Source: UMGS1668 sp035447605 (GTDB lineage Bacteria > Bacillota > Clostridia > Oscillospirales > Ruminococcaceae). Taken from it: a DNA stretch of 64,000 bases. The notes below the pieces were generated by a model. That model searched no databases, was not told the DNA's origin, and saw nothing but the letters and a program-made list of their open reading frames with translations. Below are positions 49,323 through 58,229 of the stretch, piece after piece. Position 1 is the first letter of the stretch, and each line of letters opens with the position of its first letter. The stretch covers positions 1-64,000 of the forward strand of contig DAOTHJ010000010.1 of assembly GCA_035447605.1 (NCBI GenBank), given 5' to 3'. The position numbers and the translations under genes were made by a program.

Positions 49323-49351
49323 TTTACAACGCCCGCGCAAAATAGTAAAAT
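49323..49351 (+). promoter_or_regulatory. Promoter of the cyclophilin gene
   Basis: TTTACA (49323-49328), 17-base spacer, TAAAAT (49346-49351). Confidence 0.6.
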
Positions 49352-49380
49352 GAATGCATTATAAAAACGGAGGCGGAACC

Positions 49381-49869
49381 ATGGTTGTGATTGAAATGGC
49401 GGACGGCGGCATTATTAAGATTGAACTTGATAAAAAAGCCGCGCCGCTCACCTGCGAAAATTTTGAGCTTCTGGCCGGCACCGGCTTCTTCGACGGCCTC
49501 ATTTTCCACCGCGTTATCAAAGGTTTTATGATTCAGGGCGGAGATCCTTACGGCGCGGATCCGATGAAGGCCGGCATGGGCGGCTCCGGGATCAACGTAA
49601 AAGGCGAATTTGCGGCCAACGGCTGGGAGAATCCGATCTCCCATGTGCGCGGCGTCGTCTCGATGGCCCGCTCTCAGGATCCGGATTCCGCGAGTTCCCA
49701 GTTCTTTATTGTACATGAGGACAGCACCTTCCTCGACGGCCAGTATGCTGCTTTCGGCCGCGTGGTCGAGGGCATGGACGTCGTGGATACGATCGCGAAC
49801 AGCGCGGTCCGCAACGAGCGCCCGGTCTACGCAAAAAAGATGAAGAAAGTATACCTGACCGATGAATGA
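49381..49869 (+). CDS. ppiB: Peptidyl-prolyl cis-trans isomerase (cyclophilin)
   Basis: Cytoplasmic proline isomerase, 162 residues. FHRVIKGFMIQGGDP is the active-site segment, and MARSQDPDSASSQFFI and GRVVEGMDVVDTI are typical. ATG at 49381 follows GGAGGCGGAACC. Its end overlaps the next membrane-protein gene by 8 bases. Confidence 0.95.
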   Translation: MVVIEMADGGIIKIELDKKAAPLTCENFELLAGTGFFDGLIFHRVIKGFMIQGGDPYGADPMKAGMGGSGINVKGEFAANGWENPISHVRGVVSMARSQDPDSASSQFFIVHEDSTFLDGQYAAFGRVVEGMDVVDTIANSAVRNERPVYAKKMKKVYLTDE

Positions 49870-50344
49870 GCAGGAAGGAAAACAGGGCGGCCGAAAGAAA
49901 TTTTGGGCGTCCCTGAAGGCAAAGGAATCCCTGCAATATGTTGCGATCATGGCCGCCGGGCTCTGGGGGGCGCCCCTGTTCGGCAGGTGGATGGGCGAGG
50001 TCGACCGGGAGGTCTATCTGGTCTATCTTCTGCTGATCTCCGGCCTGCCGATGCTCGCGGCGGTCACCGGCTATGTGATGGGCGACCGGGATGGCATCTG
50101 CCCGCCGGTTTATCCGGCAATCTTTCTGCTGAGCTACGGCGCCACGGTGGTCTTCTTCTCCTTATATGCCGCGGCATGGAAGACGGCGCTGATCTATACG
50201 GCGCTTGCGGCGGCGGGCAGCTTTTTCGGCTGGCTGCGCAGGCAAAGGCGCATCCGCGACATCCTTGCCGGGAAAAAGGAGGAACACAAGACGCCGCTCC
50301 TGCTGAAGCTTTTCGATCGATATGACGTCAAAAAATACAAATGA
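49862..50344 (+). CDS. Four-helix membrane protein
   Basis: 160 residues with four likely helices (about residues 25-43, 51-72, 81-103 and 107-123), an Arg-rich cytoplasmic tail and a Lys-rich C-terminus ending DVKKYK. Overlaps ppiB by 8 bases and ends at a terminator. No family recognised. Confidence 0.65.
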   Translation: MNEQEGKQGGRKKFWASLKAKESLQYVAIMAAGLWGAPLFGRWMGEVDREVYLVYLLLISGLPMLAAVTGYVMGDRDGICPPVYPAIFLLSYGATVVFFSLYAAAWKTALIYTALAAAGSFFGWLRRQRRIRDILAGKKEEHKTPLLLKLFDRYDVKKYK

Positions 50345-50384
50345 TCGGGGAACGGAGGAAGAAAAATCCCGCCGCCCCATATGA

Positions 50385-50419
50385 AAAAAACGTCCGCAGA
50401 ATCTCTGCGGACGTTTTTT
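50385..50419. terminator. Perfect terminator
   Basis: AAAAAACGTCCGCAGA pairs with TCTGCGGACGTTTTTT around ATC; functional on both strands. It ends the ppiB operon and may also stop the opposite dgk-like transcript. The following bases to 50606 hold nothing recognisable. Confidence 0.9.
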
Positions 50420-50606
50420 CAATAAGGAGAGAAGTGAAGAAAAATACTGCTTGCCGGCCGTGATAGCGGCTGGGCGAAATCCTTGCCGGAGGGCCTGACG
50501 ATTTCCTCCCTGCGCGGTTTATTCTATCACACCGGGCATGAATAAATCTTTTTCGGAATTTTACGAAACATGCCTTTTTTCGTGTCGATTTTCTGAAAAA
50601 ATGTGC

Positions 50607-51494
50607 TCACTTGCAGAGCAGATTGACGGCGCTGTGAAGGTTTTCAATTGTAAGGCCGTCCTGTCCGGGCTCGAATTCGCCGTCCAGCGACCAGCCGCCG
50701 TCAGGGTTGGAGAGCACGGTGATTCTGCCGGTGGAGGCGAAGTCGATCATGCTGCAGTCGTACTGCCGGTTGGTCAGCGCGCGCACGATCTCCGCGAGGT
50801 CGGCGGCGGTCTCCGGCGGCCGGATCAGCATGATCTCAAATTTGCCGTCGTTCATATCCACGATGGTCGGGTCGATGGTGAGGATGCCGCCGAGCGAGGT
50901 GGAGTTGCTGATCGCGCCGAAAAGATATTCGCCCTCAAAGATGGTTCCGTCCGCATCCAGCTTGATGTATTCCGGCTTCATATAAGGCAGGCCACGGGTG
51001 CCCTCAAGAATATAGGCGAGGTGGCCGAGAAAATTCTTGACCGCCTGAGGAGTGGAATAGCTCGCATGGGTAAAGGCGCCAAAGGAAGCGACATAAGAAA
51101 AATGCCGGCTGCCGAATTTTCCGGCGTCAAAGGGACGCGGCGTGCCCTCGGCAACCTCTCTGGCCGCCTCCATCACATCGAGGGAGAGGCCAAGACTGTT
51201 GGCGAAGTCGTTGGTGCTGCCCGCCGGAATATAGCCGATCGGGGAAGGAATGCCGCTTTCCAGAATGCCATGCAGCGTCTCGTTGAATGTGCCGTCTCCG
51301 CCGATGCAGGCGATGACATCATATTGGGCGCCGTATTCCTCAACCCACTGCGTCGCGTCGCCGCGTTTTCCGGTCACAAATACGGTGGTTATAAAATCCT
51401 TTGCGCAAAAGAGCCCGATCACATCCGCAAGATAGCGGTTCGCAGCCCGAAGACCCGCGCAGGGATTCAGAATGAGCATCAGCCTTTTTGACAT
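50607..51494 (-). CDS. Diacylglycerol/lipid kinase family protein (YegS/BmrU-like)
   Basis: ATP-dependent lipid kinase of the DAGK_cat family, 295 residues. NPCAGLRAA, the GGDGTFNETLHGI catalytic loop near residue 69 and IPAGSTNDFANSLG are present. ATG at 51494 follows GGAGGCGGAAAAT. Monocistronic and divergent from the GT2 gene across a 285-base gap. It may recycle diacylglycerol from lipid or teichoic-acid turnover. Confidence 0.9.
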   Translation of the reverse strand: MSKRLMLILNPCAGLRAANRYLADVIGLFCAKDFITTVFVTGKRGDATQWVEEYGAQYDVIACIGGDGTFNETLHGILESGIPSPIGYIPAGSTNDFANSLGLSLDVMEAAREVAEGTPRPFDAGKFGSRHFSYVASFGAFTHASYSTPQAVKNFLGHLAYILEGTRGLPYMKPEYIKLDADGTIFEGEYLFGAISNSTSLGGILTIDPTIVDMNDGKFEIMLIRPPETAADLAEIVRALTNRQYDCSMIDFASTGRITVLSNPDGGWSLDGEFEPGQDGLTIENLHSAVNLLCK

Positions 51495-51779
51495 ATTTTC
51501 CGCCTCCGGTTTTAAATCGTAACCTATGATACCTAAAATGGCCCTGCTTGTCAAGGAAAGGCCCGCCCGTGCTCAAAATGGACCTGCCAATTAATATGGG
51601 GAAACGGCTGGTATTCCGGCGCCTGTGGCGAGCACGGCACATCCCGGTCAGGGTAAAGGAAAGGTCCTGCCGGATGCCGTCCGCGGCCCCGCAGAAAGTT
51701 CAGAGGAATTTTAAGTAATTTTAATTTTTCTTCCCTATAATGACTCCAAAGACTTGAAAAGCAAAAGGAGTGACCGCGA

Positions 51780-52832
51780 ATGGTCAGGATCGCACTGATC
51801 CCTTCCTATGAGCCGGACCAACACCTGCTGCAGCTGCTGCAGGAGCTCTGCGAGGCCGGCTTTAAGCGGATTGTCGTGGATGACGGGAGCGGGGAGGCCG
51901 CCCAAGCGCTGTATGAGCGCGTGCCGGAGGGCACCGTCGTCCGGAGACATCCGAAAAATTACGGAAAAGGCCGCGCGCTGAAAACGGGGCTTTCCTATAT
52001 TCATGCCCAATATCCGGAGGATGCCGTCGTGGTCACGCTCGATGCGGACGGCCAGCACCGCGTGGCGGATGCGGTTCGCTGCGCGCAGGCGGCGGAAGAA
52101 TCCCCCGGTTCCCTGATTCTGGGGAGCCGCTCGTTCAGCGAAGGAGTTCCCCTGCGGAGCAAATTCGGAAACACGGTGACGAGGTTCATCTACCGGCTCT
52201 CCTCCGGGGTCTCCGTCGGCGACACACAGACCGGCCTGCGGGCCTTTCATACGGAAATGATCCCTTTTTTGATGATGATCGAGGGGGAGCGCTACGAATA
52301 TGAAATGAATATGCTGCTCGAATGCCCGAGGCGCGGCATCCCGATCCGGGAGATTCCCACCGCCACCGTCTACGAGAACAACAACGCGGGCTCCCATTTC
52401 CAGACGTTCCGGGATTCCTACCGGATCTACCGCGACATTCTCAAATTTGCGGGCTCCTCGTTCATCGGCTTTCTGGTGGACTACGGCCTTTACAGCCTTC
52501 TGGCCGTTTTCACGTCGCCTTTGGGGAGCATCGGCGTGCCTCTCTCCAACATCGTTGCAAGGGTCGTCAGCGCCTCGGTCAATTATATGATCAATAAACG
52601 ATTCGTTTTCCACAACCATGACAGCGTGCTCCGGACCGGCATCCAGTATTTTCTGCTGGCAGCCGGCATCCTTTGCGGAAACACGCTGCTGCTCAACTGG
52701 CTGGTGACCGGCGTCGGCGTCAACAAGTTTGCGGCGAAGCTCGTCACGGAAGTCACGTTCTTCACCCTGAGCTGGCTGTTCCAGAAGACGGTCGTCTTCC
52801 GAAAGAAAAAGACGGGGGATGAGGTCTCATGA
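51780..52832 (+). CDS. GT2 glycosyltransferase fused to a GtrA-like membrane domain
   Basis: 350 residues. Residues 1-215 are a GT-A family 2 glycosyltransferase (VVDDGSGE, TLDADGQH with the D-x-D, GDTQTGLRAF), of the polyprenyl-phosphate sugar type. Residues 220-345 are a four-helix GtrA-like domain (GFLVDYGLYSLLAVF onwards) which flips lipid-linked sugars. The fusion suits transfer of a sugar to a lipid carrier and its flipping. It overlaps the next gene by 4 bases. Confidence 0.9.
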   Translation: MVRIALIPSYEPDQHLLQLLQELCEAGFKRIVVDDGSGEAAQALYERVPEGTVVRRHPKNYGKGRALKTGLSYIHAQYPEDAVVVTLDADGQHRVADAVRCAQAAEESPGSLILGSRSFSEGVPLRSKFGNTVTRFIYRLSSGVSVGDTQTGLRAFHTEMIPFLMMIEGERYEYEMNMLLECPRRGIPIREIPTATVYENNNAGSHFQTFRDSYRIYRDILKFAGSSFIGFLVDYGLYSLLAVFTSPLGSIGVPLSNIVARVVSASVNYMINKRFVFHNHDSVLRTGIQYFLLAAGILCGNTLLLNWLVTGVGVNKFAAKLVTEVTFFTLSWLFQKTVVFRKKKTGDEVS

Positions 52833-53833
52833 AAACACGCAGACGATACCGCCTTTGGGGAACGATGTACGCCGTCGCGCTGATTCTGTTTACGGCGTAT
52901 GTGCTGCTCGATACGTTCGTCATTCCGCGGAGCTATGCGGCGGTGCAGGACGGCACGATCCAAGCGGAAACTTCCGGCGAAGATGAGGAAATCACCGTTT
53001 CCACTTCGGGTGCTTCCAGGGCTGAAAATTCCGCCGACGATCCGGAGACCTCCGATGCTTCGGATACCGGAAAATCGTCCTCGGCGGCCGAAACCGTCAC
53101 GGCCACGGATACTTCCTATCAAAACAGCGGCGTTTCGATCACGATGACGACCACCCGCTACGAGGATACGACGGTCTATGTGGCCGACATCACGCTCTCC
53201 TCCGCCGAGGCGCTGAAAACCGCGCTCGCAAAGGATACCTACGGAAAGAATCTCACGGAAAAGACCTCCGTCATGGCGGAGGAACACAGCGCCGTCCTCG
53301 CCGTCAACGGGGACTATTACGGCGCGCAGAACCGGGGCTATGTGATCCGCAACGGCACGCTCTACCGGGACACCGCCGCTTCATCCGATCAGGAGGATTT
53401 GGTGATCGGTTCCGACGGGTCGTTTTCCATCATCAAAGAGGGAGACGTCACCGCGCAGGAGCTGCTGGATGAGGGCGCGTGGCAGGTGTTTTCCTTCGGC
53501 CCGGCGCTGGTGGAGGACGGCAGCATTTCCGTCGGCACCGATACCGAAGTGGATAAGGCAAAGACCAGCAATCCCCGCACGGCGATCGGCGAAATCGCGC
53601 AGCTCCATTATGTGATGGTCGTGGCGGACGGGCGCACGGAGGAATCGGCGGGTCTCTCCCTGTATGAATTTGCGGAGTTCCTGCAAAATCTGGGCGTCTC
53701 CACCGCCTACAATCTCGACGGAGGCGGCTCCTCCACCATGTATTTTAACGGGCAGGTCATCAATAACCCGACTTCGGGCGGGGATACAATTTCGGAAAGG
53801 AAGGTGAGCGACATTGTCTACGTCGGCGTCTGA
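52829..53833 (+). CDS. Membrane-anchored phosphodiester glycosidase (NAGPA-like)
   Basis: 334 residues: an N-terminal signal or anchor (about 10-30), a Ser/Thr/Asp/Glu-rich linker (about 40-95), then a NAGPA domain with VNGDYYGAQNRGYVIRNG, NPRTAIG and NLDGGGSSTMYFNG. Such proteins act on phosphodiester-linked sugars in surface polymers. The ATG overlaps the GT2 stop and its own end overlaps the next gene by 20 bases, so the three work together, probably on a surface glycopolymer. Confidence 0.88.
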   Translation: MKTRRRYRLWGTMYAVALILFTAYVLLDTFVIPRSYAAVQDGTIQAETSGEDEEITVSTSGASRAENSADDPETSDASDTGKSSSAAETVTATDTSYQNSGVSITMTTTRYEDTTVYVADITLSSAEALKTALAKDTYGKNLTEKTSVMAEEHSAVLAVNGDYYGAQNRGYVIRNGTLYRDTAASSDQEDLVIGSDGSFSIIKEGDVTAQELLDEGAWQVFSFGPALVEDGSISVGTDTEVDKAKTSNPRTAIGEIAQLHYVMVVADGRTEESAGLSLYEFAEFLQNLGVSTAYNLDGGGSSTMYFNGQVINNPTSGGDTISERKVSDIVYVGV

Positions 53834-54218
53834 CCACAGAAGGATGCGTTTTCTCGCGCGGAGGTATCTGCTGATCTCGCTCTTCTGCCTGATTTTTTCC
53901 TGCGTCTATGAGTCCTTCAGCCACGGGGTCCGGTCCGGCTTCATGATTTTTTTGTTTTTGTTCCCGCTGCTGCTGGGCGCGGTACCGGCTTTCGTCATGA
54001 GCATCGCATTTGTGCCGGTTCCCTCCGCGGCGGCGCGGTGCTTTTGGCATGCGGGAGTCGCGGCCCTCTCGGTCGGAAGCTGTCTCTCCGGAATTCTGGA
54101 GATCTACGGGACGACGTCGCCCTACGTCTGGGTCTACTGGGTCGTCGGGTCGCTTCTGCTGCTGGCGGGGGCGCTGCGGTATTTTCTGGCGCGCGGCAGC
54201 CGCCGGAGTGGAGGATAG
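53814..54218 (+). CDS. Four-helix membrane protein of the glycan operon
   Basis: 134 residues with four hydrophobic helices (about 17-31, 40-66, 78-97 and 106-127). TTG at 53814 is chosen because GGAAGG lies nine bases before it; the gene overlaps the glycosidase by 20 bases. An internal ATG at 53844 lacks a site. Unknown family; perhaps a membrane partner. Confidence 0.6.
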   Translation: MSTSASDHRRMRFLARRYLLISLFCLIFSCVYESFSHGVRSGFMIFLFLFPLLLGAVPAFVMSIAFVPVPSAAARCFWHAGVAALSVGSCLSGILEIYGTTSPYVWVYWVVGSLLLLAGALRYFLARGSRRSGG

Positions 54219-54289
54219 ACGCGGCCTGAGAAAGAAACGCCGCATTGAGACCGGAGCGGAAGATTCCGACAAAATTGGCGCGGATGTGA

Positions 54290-54295
54290 TATAAT
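54290..54295 (+). promoter_or_regulatory. Extended -10 promoter of the two-component system
   Basis: TGATATAAT (extended -10) 25 bases before the response regulator gene; no good -35 is seen. Confidence 0.45.
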
Positions 54296-54319
54296 CAAGA
54301 AAAAAGGGAGGGAAGTTCC

Positions 54320-54994
54320 ATGCGGCTTTTGCTTGCGGAGGATGAAAAGATCCTTTCGGATGCGCTGGTCACGATCCTGACCCACAGCGGCTATTCCGTG
54401 GATGCGGTCTACAACGGCCGGGACGCGCTGGATTATTTGGAGAACGGCGGCTACGACGGCGCCGTTTTGGATATCATGATGCCGAAAATGGACGGCCTGA
54501 CGGTGCTGCGGCACATCCGGGAGGAGGGCATGACCCTGCCGGTTCTGATGCTGACGGCGAAGGCCGAGATCGACGACCGGGTGACCGGGCTCGACAGCGG
54601 CGCGGACGATTATCTGACGAAGCCGTTCGATTCAAAGGAACTTCTGGCGAGAATCCGCGCCATGACGAGACGGCAGCCGGAGCTTCAGGATACGGTGCTT
54701 CAGTTCGGGGGCCTCTCCCTGGACCGCGCCGGATTCACGCTCTCCGGCGCCGGGGAGTCGGTGCGCCTCTCCAACAAGGAATTTCAGATGATGGAGATGC
54801 TGATGGGAAACCCCGGCCAGGTGGTTCCCACCGAGCGGTTTCTTGAAAAAATCTGGGGATATGACAGCGAGGCGGAAATCAACGTCGTGTGGGTCTACAT
54901 CTCGGGTCTGCGCAAAAAGATCGCGCATCTCGGCGCGGAGGTGCAGATCCGGGCGGCGCGCGGCGTGGGATATTCTTTGGAGGAAAAGCGATGA
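54320..54994 (+). CDS. OmpR-family response regulator
   Basis: 224 residues: a receiver domain (1-118) with acidic pair EDE at 7-9, the phospho-acceptor Asp in VLDIMMPKMDG near residue 51 and the switch KPFD; then a winged helix (about 130-220) ending RGVGYSL. Its stop overlaps the sensor kinase start (ATGA). ATG follows GGGAGGGAAGTTCC. Targets unknown; the nearest downstream cassette is the VTC/DUF4956 one. Confidence 0.93.
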   Translation: MRLLLAEDEKILSDALVTILTHSGYSVDAVYNGRDALDYLENGGYDGAVLDIMMPKMDGLTVLRHIREEGMTLPVLMLTAKAEIDDRVTGLDSGADDYLTKPFDSKELLARIRAMTRRQPELQDTVLQFGGLSLDRAGFTLSGAGESVRLSNKEFQMMEMLMGNPGQVVPTERFLEKIWGYDSEAEINVVWVYISGLRKKIAHLGAEVQIRAARGVGYSLEEKR

Positions 54995-56367
54995 TTGCAC
55001 GGCTGAGGAAAAAATTCATCCTGATTGCGATGGGGTCCGTGATTCTGGTTCTGGTTGTGCTGATGGGCGTCATCAACACCGCGAATTTTGTGAAAATGAA
55101 TCAAAGCGCCGACGAGATGCTGCAAATCCTTTCGGAGAATAACGGCAGCTATCCCGGCGAGGATCAGCCCAAAGAGAATCCGGATGTTCCCGGAGACGGG
55201 CCGGCGGATAATCCGGCGGATGACGCGGCAGGCAACCCGGCAGATGATTCGGTGAACGATACGGCGGATGACGCAGCGGACGGGCTGGCTGAGGAAGATC
55301 CGGGCAGCGGCCCGGATAAGAGTACCGATCCCGGAAGCAGCCGGCACCGCGATCTTTCCCCGGAGACGCCCTACGAGATCCGCTACTTCTCCGTGGAGCT
55401 GAATCAGAGCGGAGCGCTCTCTTCCGTAAACACGGGCAAGATCGCCGCGGTCTCCACCGAGGAGGCCGTCTCCATGGCGCAGGCGCTGATGGAGAAAGGA
55501 ACGACCTCCGGCTACGAGGGCAGCTACCGCTATCTCGCTTCGGAGACGGAGAACGGCACCCTGTATGTCTTTTTGGACTGCACAAGGGATCTCTCCTCCG
55601 TCCGGGAGTTCCTCTCGACGAGCCTGCTTACCTCCCTCTGCGGGATTCTGGCGGTCTTTCTGTTGGTTTTCGCGCTCTCCTGGAAAGCCATCCGCCCGAT
55701 CGCCGAGAGCTATGAAAAGCAGAAGCAGTTCATCACCAACGCCGGCCATGAGATCAAGACGCCGCTCGCCATCATCGATTCCTGCACGGAGGTCATCGAG
55801 ATGGAACAGGGAAAGAGTAAGTGGACGGAGGGAATCCGCGGGCAGGTGCACCGTCTTTCCGCCCTGACACAGAGCCTCGTCGCCCTGGCAAGGATGGACG
55901 AGGGGTTCCCCGACCTCAAGATGGAAGAATTCTCTCTCTCAGACGCGGTGACGGAGACGCTGGAGCCGTTTGCGCTGCTGGCGGAGAACGGCGGCAGGCA
56001 CTTTGCCCTGGAGATCCAGCCGGATATTCAGTATATGGGCAACGAACTGCTCCTCCGGCAGCTGTGTTCGATTCTGGCCGACAACGCCATCAAATATGCG
56101 CTTCCGGGCAGCGAGATCCGGTTTACATTAAAGAAAAAAGGGAAACATCCCGTTCTCGTCAGCGAAAACGCCGCCGAAGGGCTCAAGGCCGGAGATCAGA
56201 GCATCCTCTTCGACCGGTTCTATCGCGGAGACGCCTCCCGCAGCAGCGAGACCGGCGGCTACGGAATCGGGCTTTCCCTGGCACAGTCCATCGTAACGGC
56301 CCATGGCGGAAAGATTGGCGCCGGAAGCGAGGACGGCTCCTCCCTGACAATTACCGTCCAGTTGTGA
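54991..56367 (+). CDS. Sensor histidine kinase with Asp/Ala/Pro-rich extracytoplasmic linker
   Basis: 458 residues: a first membrane helix (about 10-32), an extracellular domain of about 180 residues, a second helix (about 212-233), the H-box TNAGHEIKTPLAI and the catalytic domain (N-box LADNAIKYA, G-box GGYGIGLSLA). The G1 box D-x-G is not clear; the segment reads VSENAAEGL. The extracellular part starts with a PADN/PADD/TADDAADG low-complexity run (residues 65-105), then a folded part of about 80 residues. ATG at 54991 overlaps the regulator stop. Confidence 0.9.
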   Translation: MIARLRKKFILIAMGSVILVLVVLMGVINTANFVKMNQSADEMLQILSENNGSYPGEDQPKENPDVPGDGPADNPADDAAGNPADDSVNDTADDAADGLAEEDPGSGPDKSTDPGSSRHRDLSPETPYEIRYFSVELNQSGALSSVNTGKIAAVSTEEAVSMAQALMEKGTTSGYEGSYRYLASETENGTLYVFLDCTRDLSSVREFLSTSLLTSLCGILAVFLLVFALSWKAIRPIAESYEKQKQFITNAGHEIKTPLAIIDSCTEVIEMEQGKSKWTEGIRGQVHRLSALTQSLVALARMDEGFPDLKMEEFSLSDAVTETLEPFALLAENGGRHFALEIQPDIQYMGNELLLRQLCSILADNAIKYALPGSEIRFTLKKKGKHPVLVSENAAEGLKAGDQSILFDRFYRGDASRSSETGGYGIGLSLAQSIVTAHGGKIGAGSEDGSSLTITVQL

Positions 56368-56442
56368 GCACAGAATACCCGACAATATCCAACGGAAATA
56401 AATCAGCCGGTCTCACCGTCCAGCCGTGAGCACGGAATGCCC
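56354..56442 (+). repeat. Short direct repeat of the kinase 3' end
   Basis: The bases that end the kinase gene and the following 14 (ACCGTCCAG-TTGTGAGCAC and on, 56353-56380) recur 62 bases further on (56415-56442) with 4 mismatches in 28. The second copy is non-coding. Confidence 0.7.
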
Positions 56443-56451
56443 ACACATGAA

Positions 56452-56491
56452 AAGATCCTTCTTCCGGAGAGGCCGGCGGAAGGATTTTTTT
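56452..56491 (+). terminator. Terminator after the two-component system
   Basis: GATCCTTCTTCCG pairs imperfectly with CGGCGGAAGGAT, followed by seven T. Bases 56492-56729 then hold an AT-rich upstream region for the VTC gene, with TATGAT near 56693 as a possible -10. Confidence 0.7.
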
Positions 56492-56729
56492 GTGCTCCCG
56501 TATCGAAGCAGGGGAAGGAGTTTCGCCGCACGGGAGCCTCAAAAAACTTCTCATGAGGGATGTAAAAAGTATGGCTTATAAGAGGAAAAGAGATTCTCCT
56601 GCCTCCCATGGCGAATGCGGCGGGTATTCTTTTTTGTCTTAAAAAAATTTCCAATCATTTTTTCCCGCTTTAAGTAAGCTTTAGGTTCCTCCGTTATGAT
56701 GGGAACATCAGGTTAGGAGGAAAGACCTT

Positions 56730-57452
56730 ATGAACAACAACATTTTTGAACGGCATGAACTGAAATTCCTGATCAACGAGTGGCAGCGCCGCTTTCTGGA
56801 ACAGGCGCTCCGGGAGCGGATCGTGCCGGATCCGCACGGAGAGAGCACCGTCTGCAACGTTTATTATGATACTCCGGATTTCCGGCTGATCCGCGCCTCG
56901 CTCGAGAAGCCGGTTTATAAAGAAAAGCTCCGTCTGCGCAGCTACGGACCGGCCCTTCCGGACGACCCCGTGTTTCTGGAACTCAAGAAGAAATACCGTG
57001 GCATCGTCTATAAGCGCCGGATCTCCGTCACGGAGCAGGAGGCGGTGGATTTTCTGAACGGCGCGGCGTCGCTTCCGGAGGAAAGCCAGATCAGCAGGGA
57101 AATCGATTATTTCGTACAGTTCTATCAGGATCTCGGGCCGGCGATGTACCTCAGCTATGACCGCGCGGCGTTTTTCTCCCGGGAGGACCCGGATCTCCGC
57201 GTGACGTTTGATAAAAAAATCCGCTGGCGCACCGAGGATCTCCGCCTTTCCGAGAAGCCCGGCGGGGCTTCGATCCTTGCGCCCGGCCAATCCCTGATGG
57301 AGATCAAGGCGGCCGACGCGATTCCGCTGTGGCTGGTCGATCTTCTGAATGAGGGCCAAATCCGCCAAATCTCCTTCTCAAAGTATGGAAGGGCCTACAT
57401 GTCCATGCTGGAGGGAACTTACAAAGAAAGCAGAGGTGTTCTGTTTGCTTGA
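56730..57452 (+). CDS. VTC-domain polyphosphate polymerase-like protein
   Basis: 240 residues of a VTC4-type tunnel fold: FERHELKFLI, the CNVYYDTPDFRLI strand, KEKLRLRSYG, FLELKKKYRGIVYKRR and the late LMEIKAADAIP hold the basic residues that bind ATP and polyphosphate. Polyphosphate synthesis is inferred from the family. It has no SPX domain. ATG at 56730 follows AGGAGG. It overlaps the DUF4956 gene by 8 bases. Confidence 0.9.
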   Translation: MNNNIFERHELKFLINEWQRRFLEQALRERIVPDPHGESTVCNVYYDTPDFRLIRASLEKPVYKEKLRLRSYGPALPDDPVFLELKKKYRGIVYKRRISVTEQEAVDFLNGAASLPEESQISREIDYFVQFYQDLGPAMYLSYDRAAFFSREDPDLRVTFDKKIRWRTEDLRLSEKPGGASILAPGQSLMEIKAADAIPLWLVDLLNEGQIRQISFSKYGRAYMSMLEGTYKESRGVLFA

Positions 57453-58134
57453 CACCATTTTTTCCGGAATTTCCGCCGCTTCGTCCGATCTCACGCTGGA
57501 GGGCTTCAGCCTCTGCATCGCGGCGGCTCTGATTCTGGGCGCCCTGCTGGCGCTTGTTTATACCTACAAATCCGTCTATACAAGGAGCTTTGCCGTCACG
57601 CTGGCCATGCTTCCGGCCATCGTCTCCGTTGTCATCATGATGGTCAACGGCAGCATCGGCACGGGCGTGGCGGTGGCGGGAACCTTTTCGCTGGTCCGCT
57701 TTCGTTCCGCGCCGGGTACGGCCAAGGAGATCGGCTCGATCTTTCTGGCCATGGCCGTCGGCATCGCCTGCGGCATGGGCTATGTGGGCTTTGCGGCCCT
57801 GTTTGCCCTCATCATGTGCACGGTGAGCTTTCTCTATGCAAAACTGGGCTTCGGGGAGCGGAAAAACGTCGAACTTTGCAGAAAGCTGTGCGTCACCGTT
57901 CCGGAGGACCTTGATTACGGCGGCATCTTCGACGACCTGTTTACGAAATTTGCTTCCGAAACAAGGCTCGTTAAAATCAAGACGACCAACCTTGGCAGCC
58001 TCAACAAACTGACGTATGAGATTGTTTTGAAAAAACCCGGCACGGAGAAGAACCTGATTGACCAGCTTCGCTGCCGGAACGGAAACCTTGAGGTCAGCTG
58101 TTCCATGCAAGCGGCGGATTCTCAGGAGCTTTAA
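57445..58134 (+). CDS. DUF4956 membrane protein
   Basis: 229 residues with about four helices in the first 140 and a cytoplasmic domain after. The TGVAVAGTFSLVRFRSAPGTAKEIG segment and GYVGFAALFAL are typical for DUF4956, which commonly neighbours VTC and CotH genes. TTG at 57445 is chosen because AGAGGTG is upstream and ATG/GTG do not fit; the start overlaps the end of the VTC gene. It may be a transmembrane partner or exporter for the polyphosphate enzyme. Confidence 0.85.
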   Translation: MLDTIFSGISAASSDLTLEGFSLCIAAALILGALLALVYTYKSVYTRSFAVTLAMLPAIVSVVIMMVNGSIGTGVAVAGTFSLVRFRSAPGTAKEIGSIFLAMAVGIACGMGYVGFAALFALIMCTVSFLYAKLGFGERKNVELCRKLCVTVPEDLDYGGIFDDLFTKFASETRLVKIKTTNLGSLNKLTYEIVLKKPGTEKNLIDQLRCRNGNLEVSCSMQAADSQEL

Positions 58135-58229
58135 AAAAATGAACTAATTCGGAAAGGTGGTTTTCTTTTTGAGGGCCCTGAACCGAAGAATGCCGCGGCG
58201 GGAAGGCCGCAGAATAAAGGAGTTTTTTT

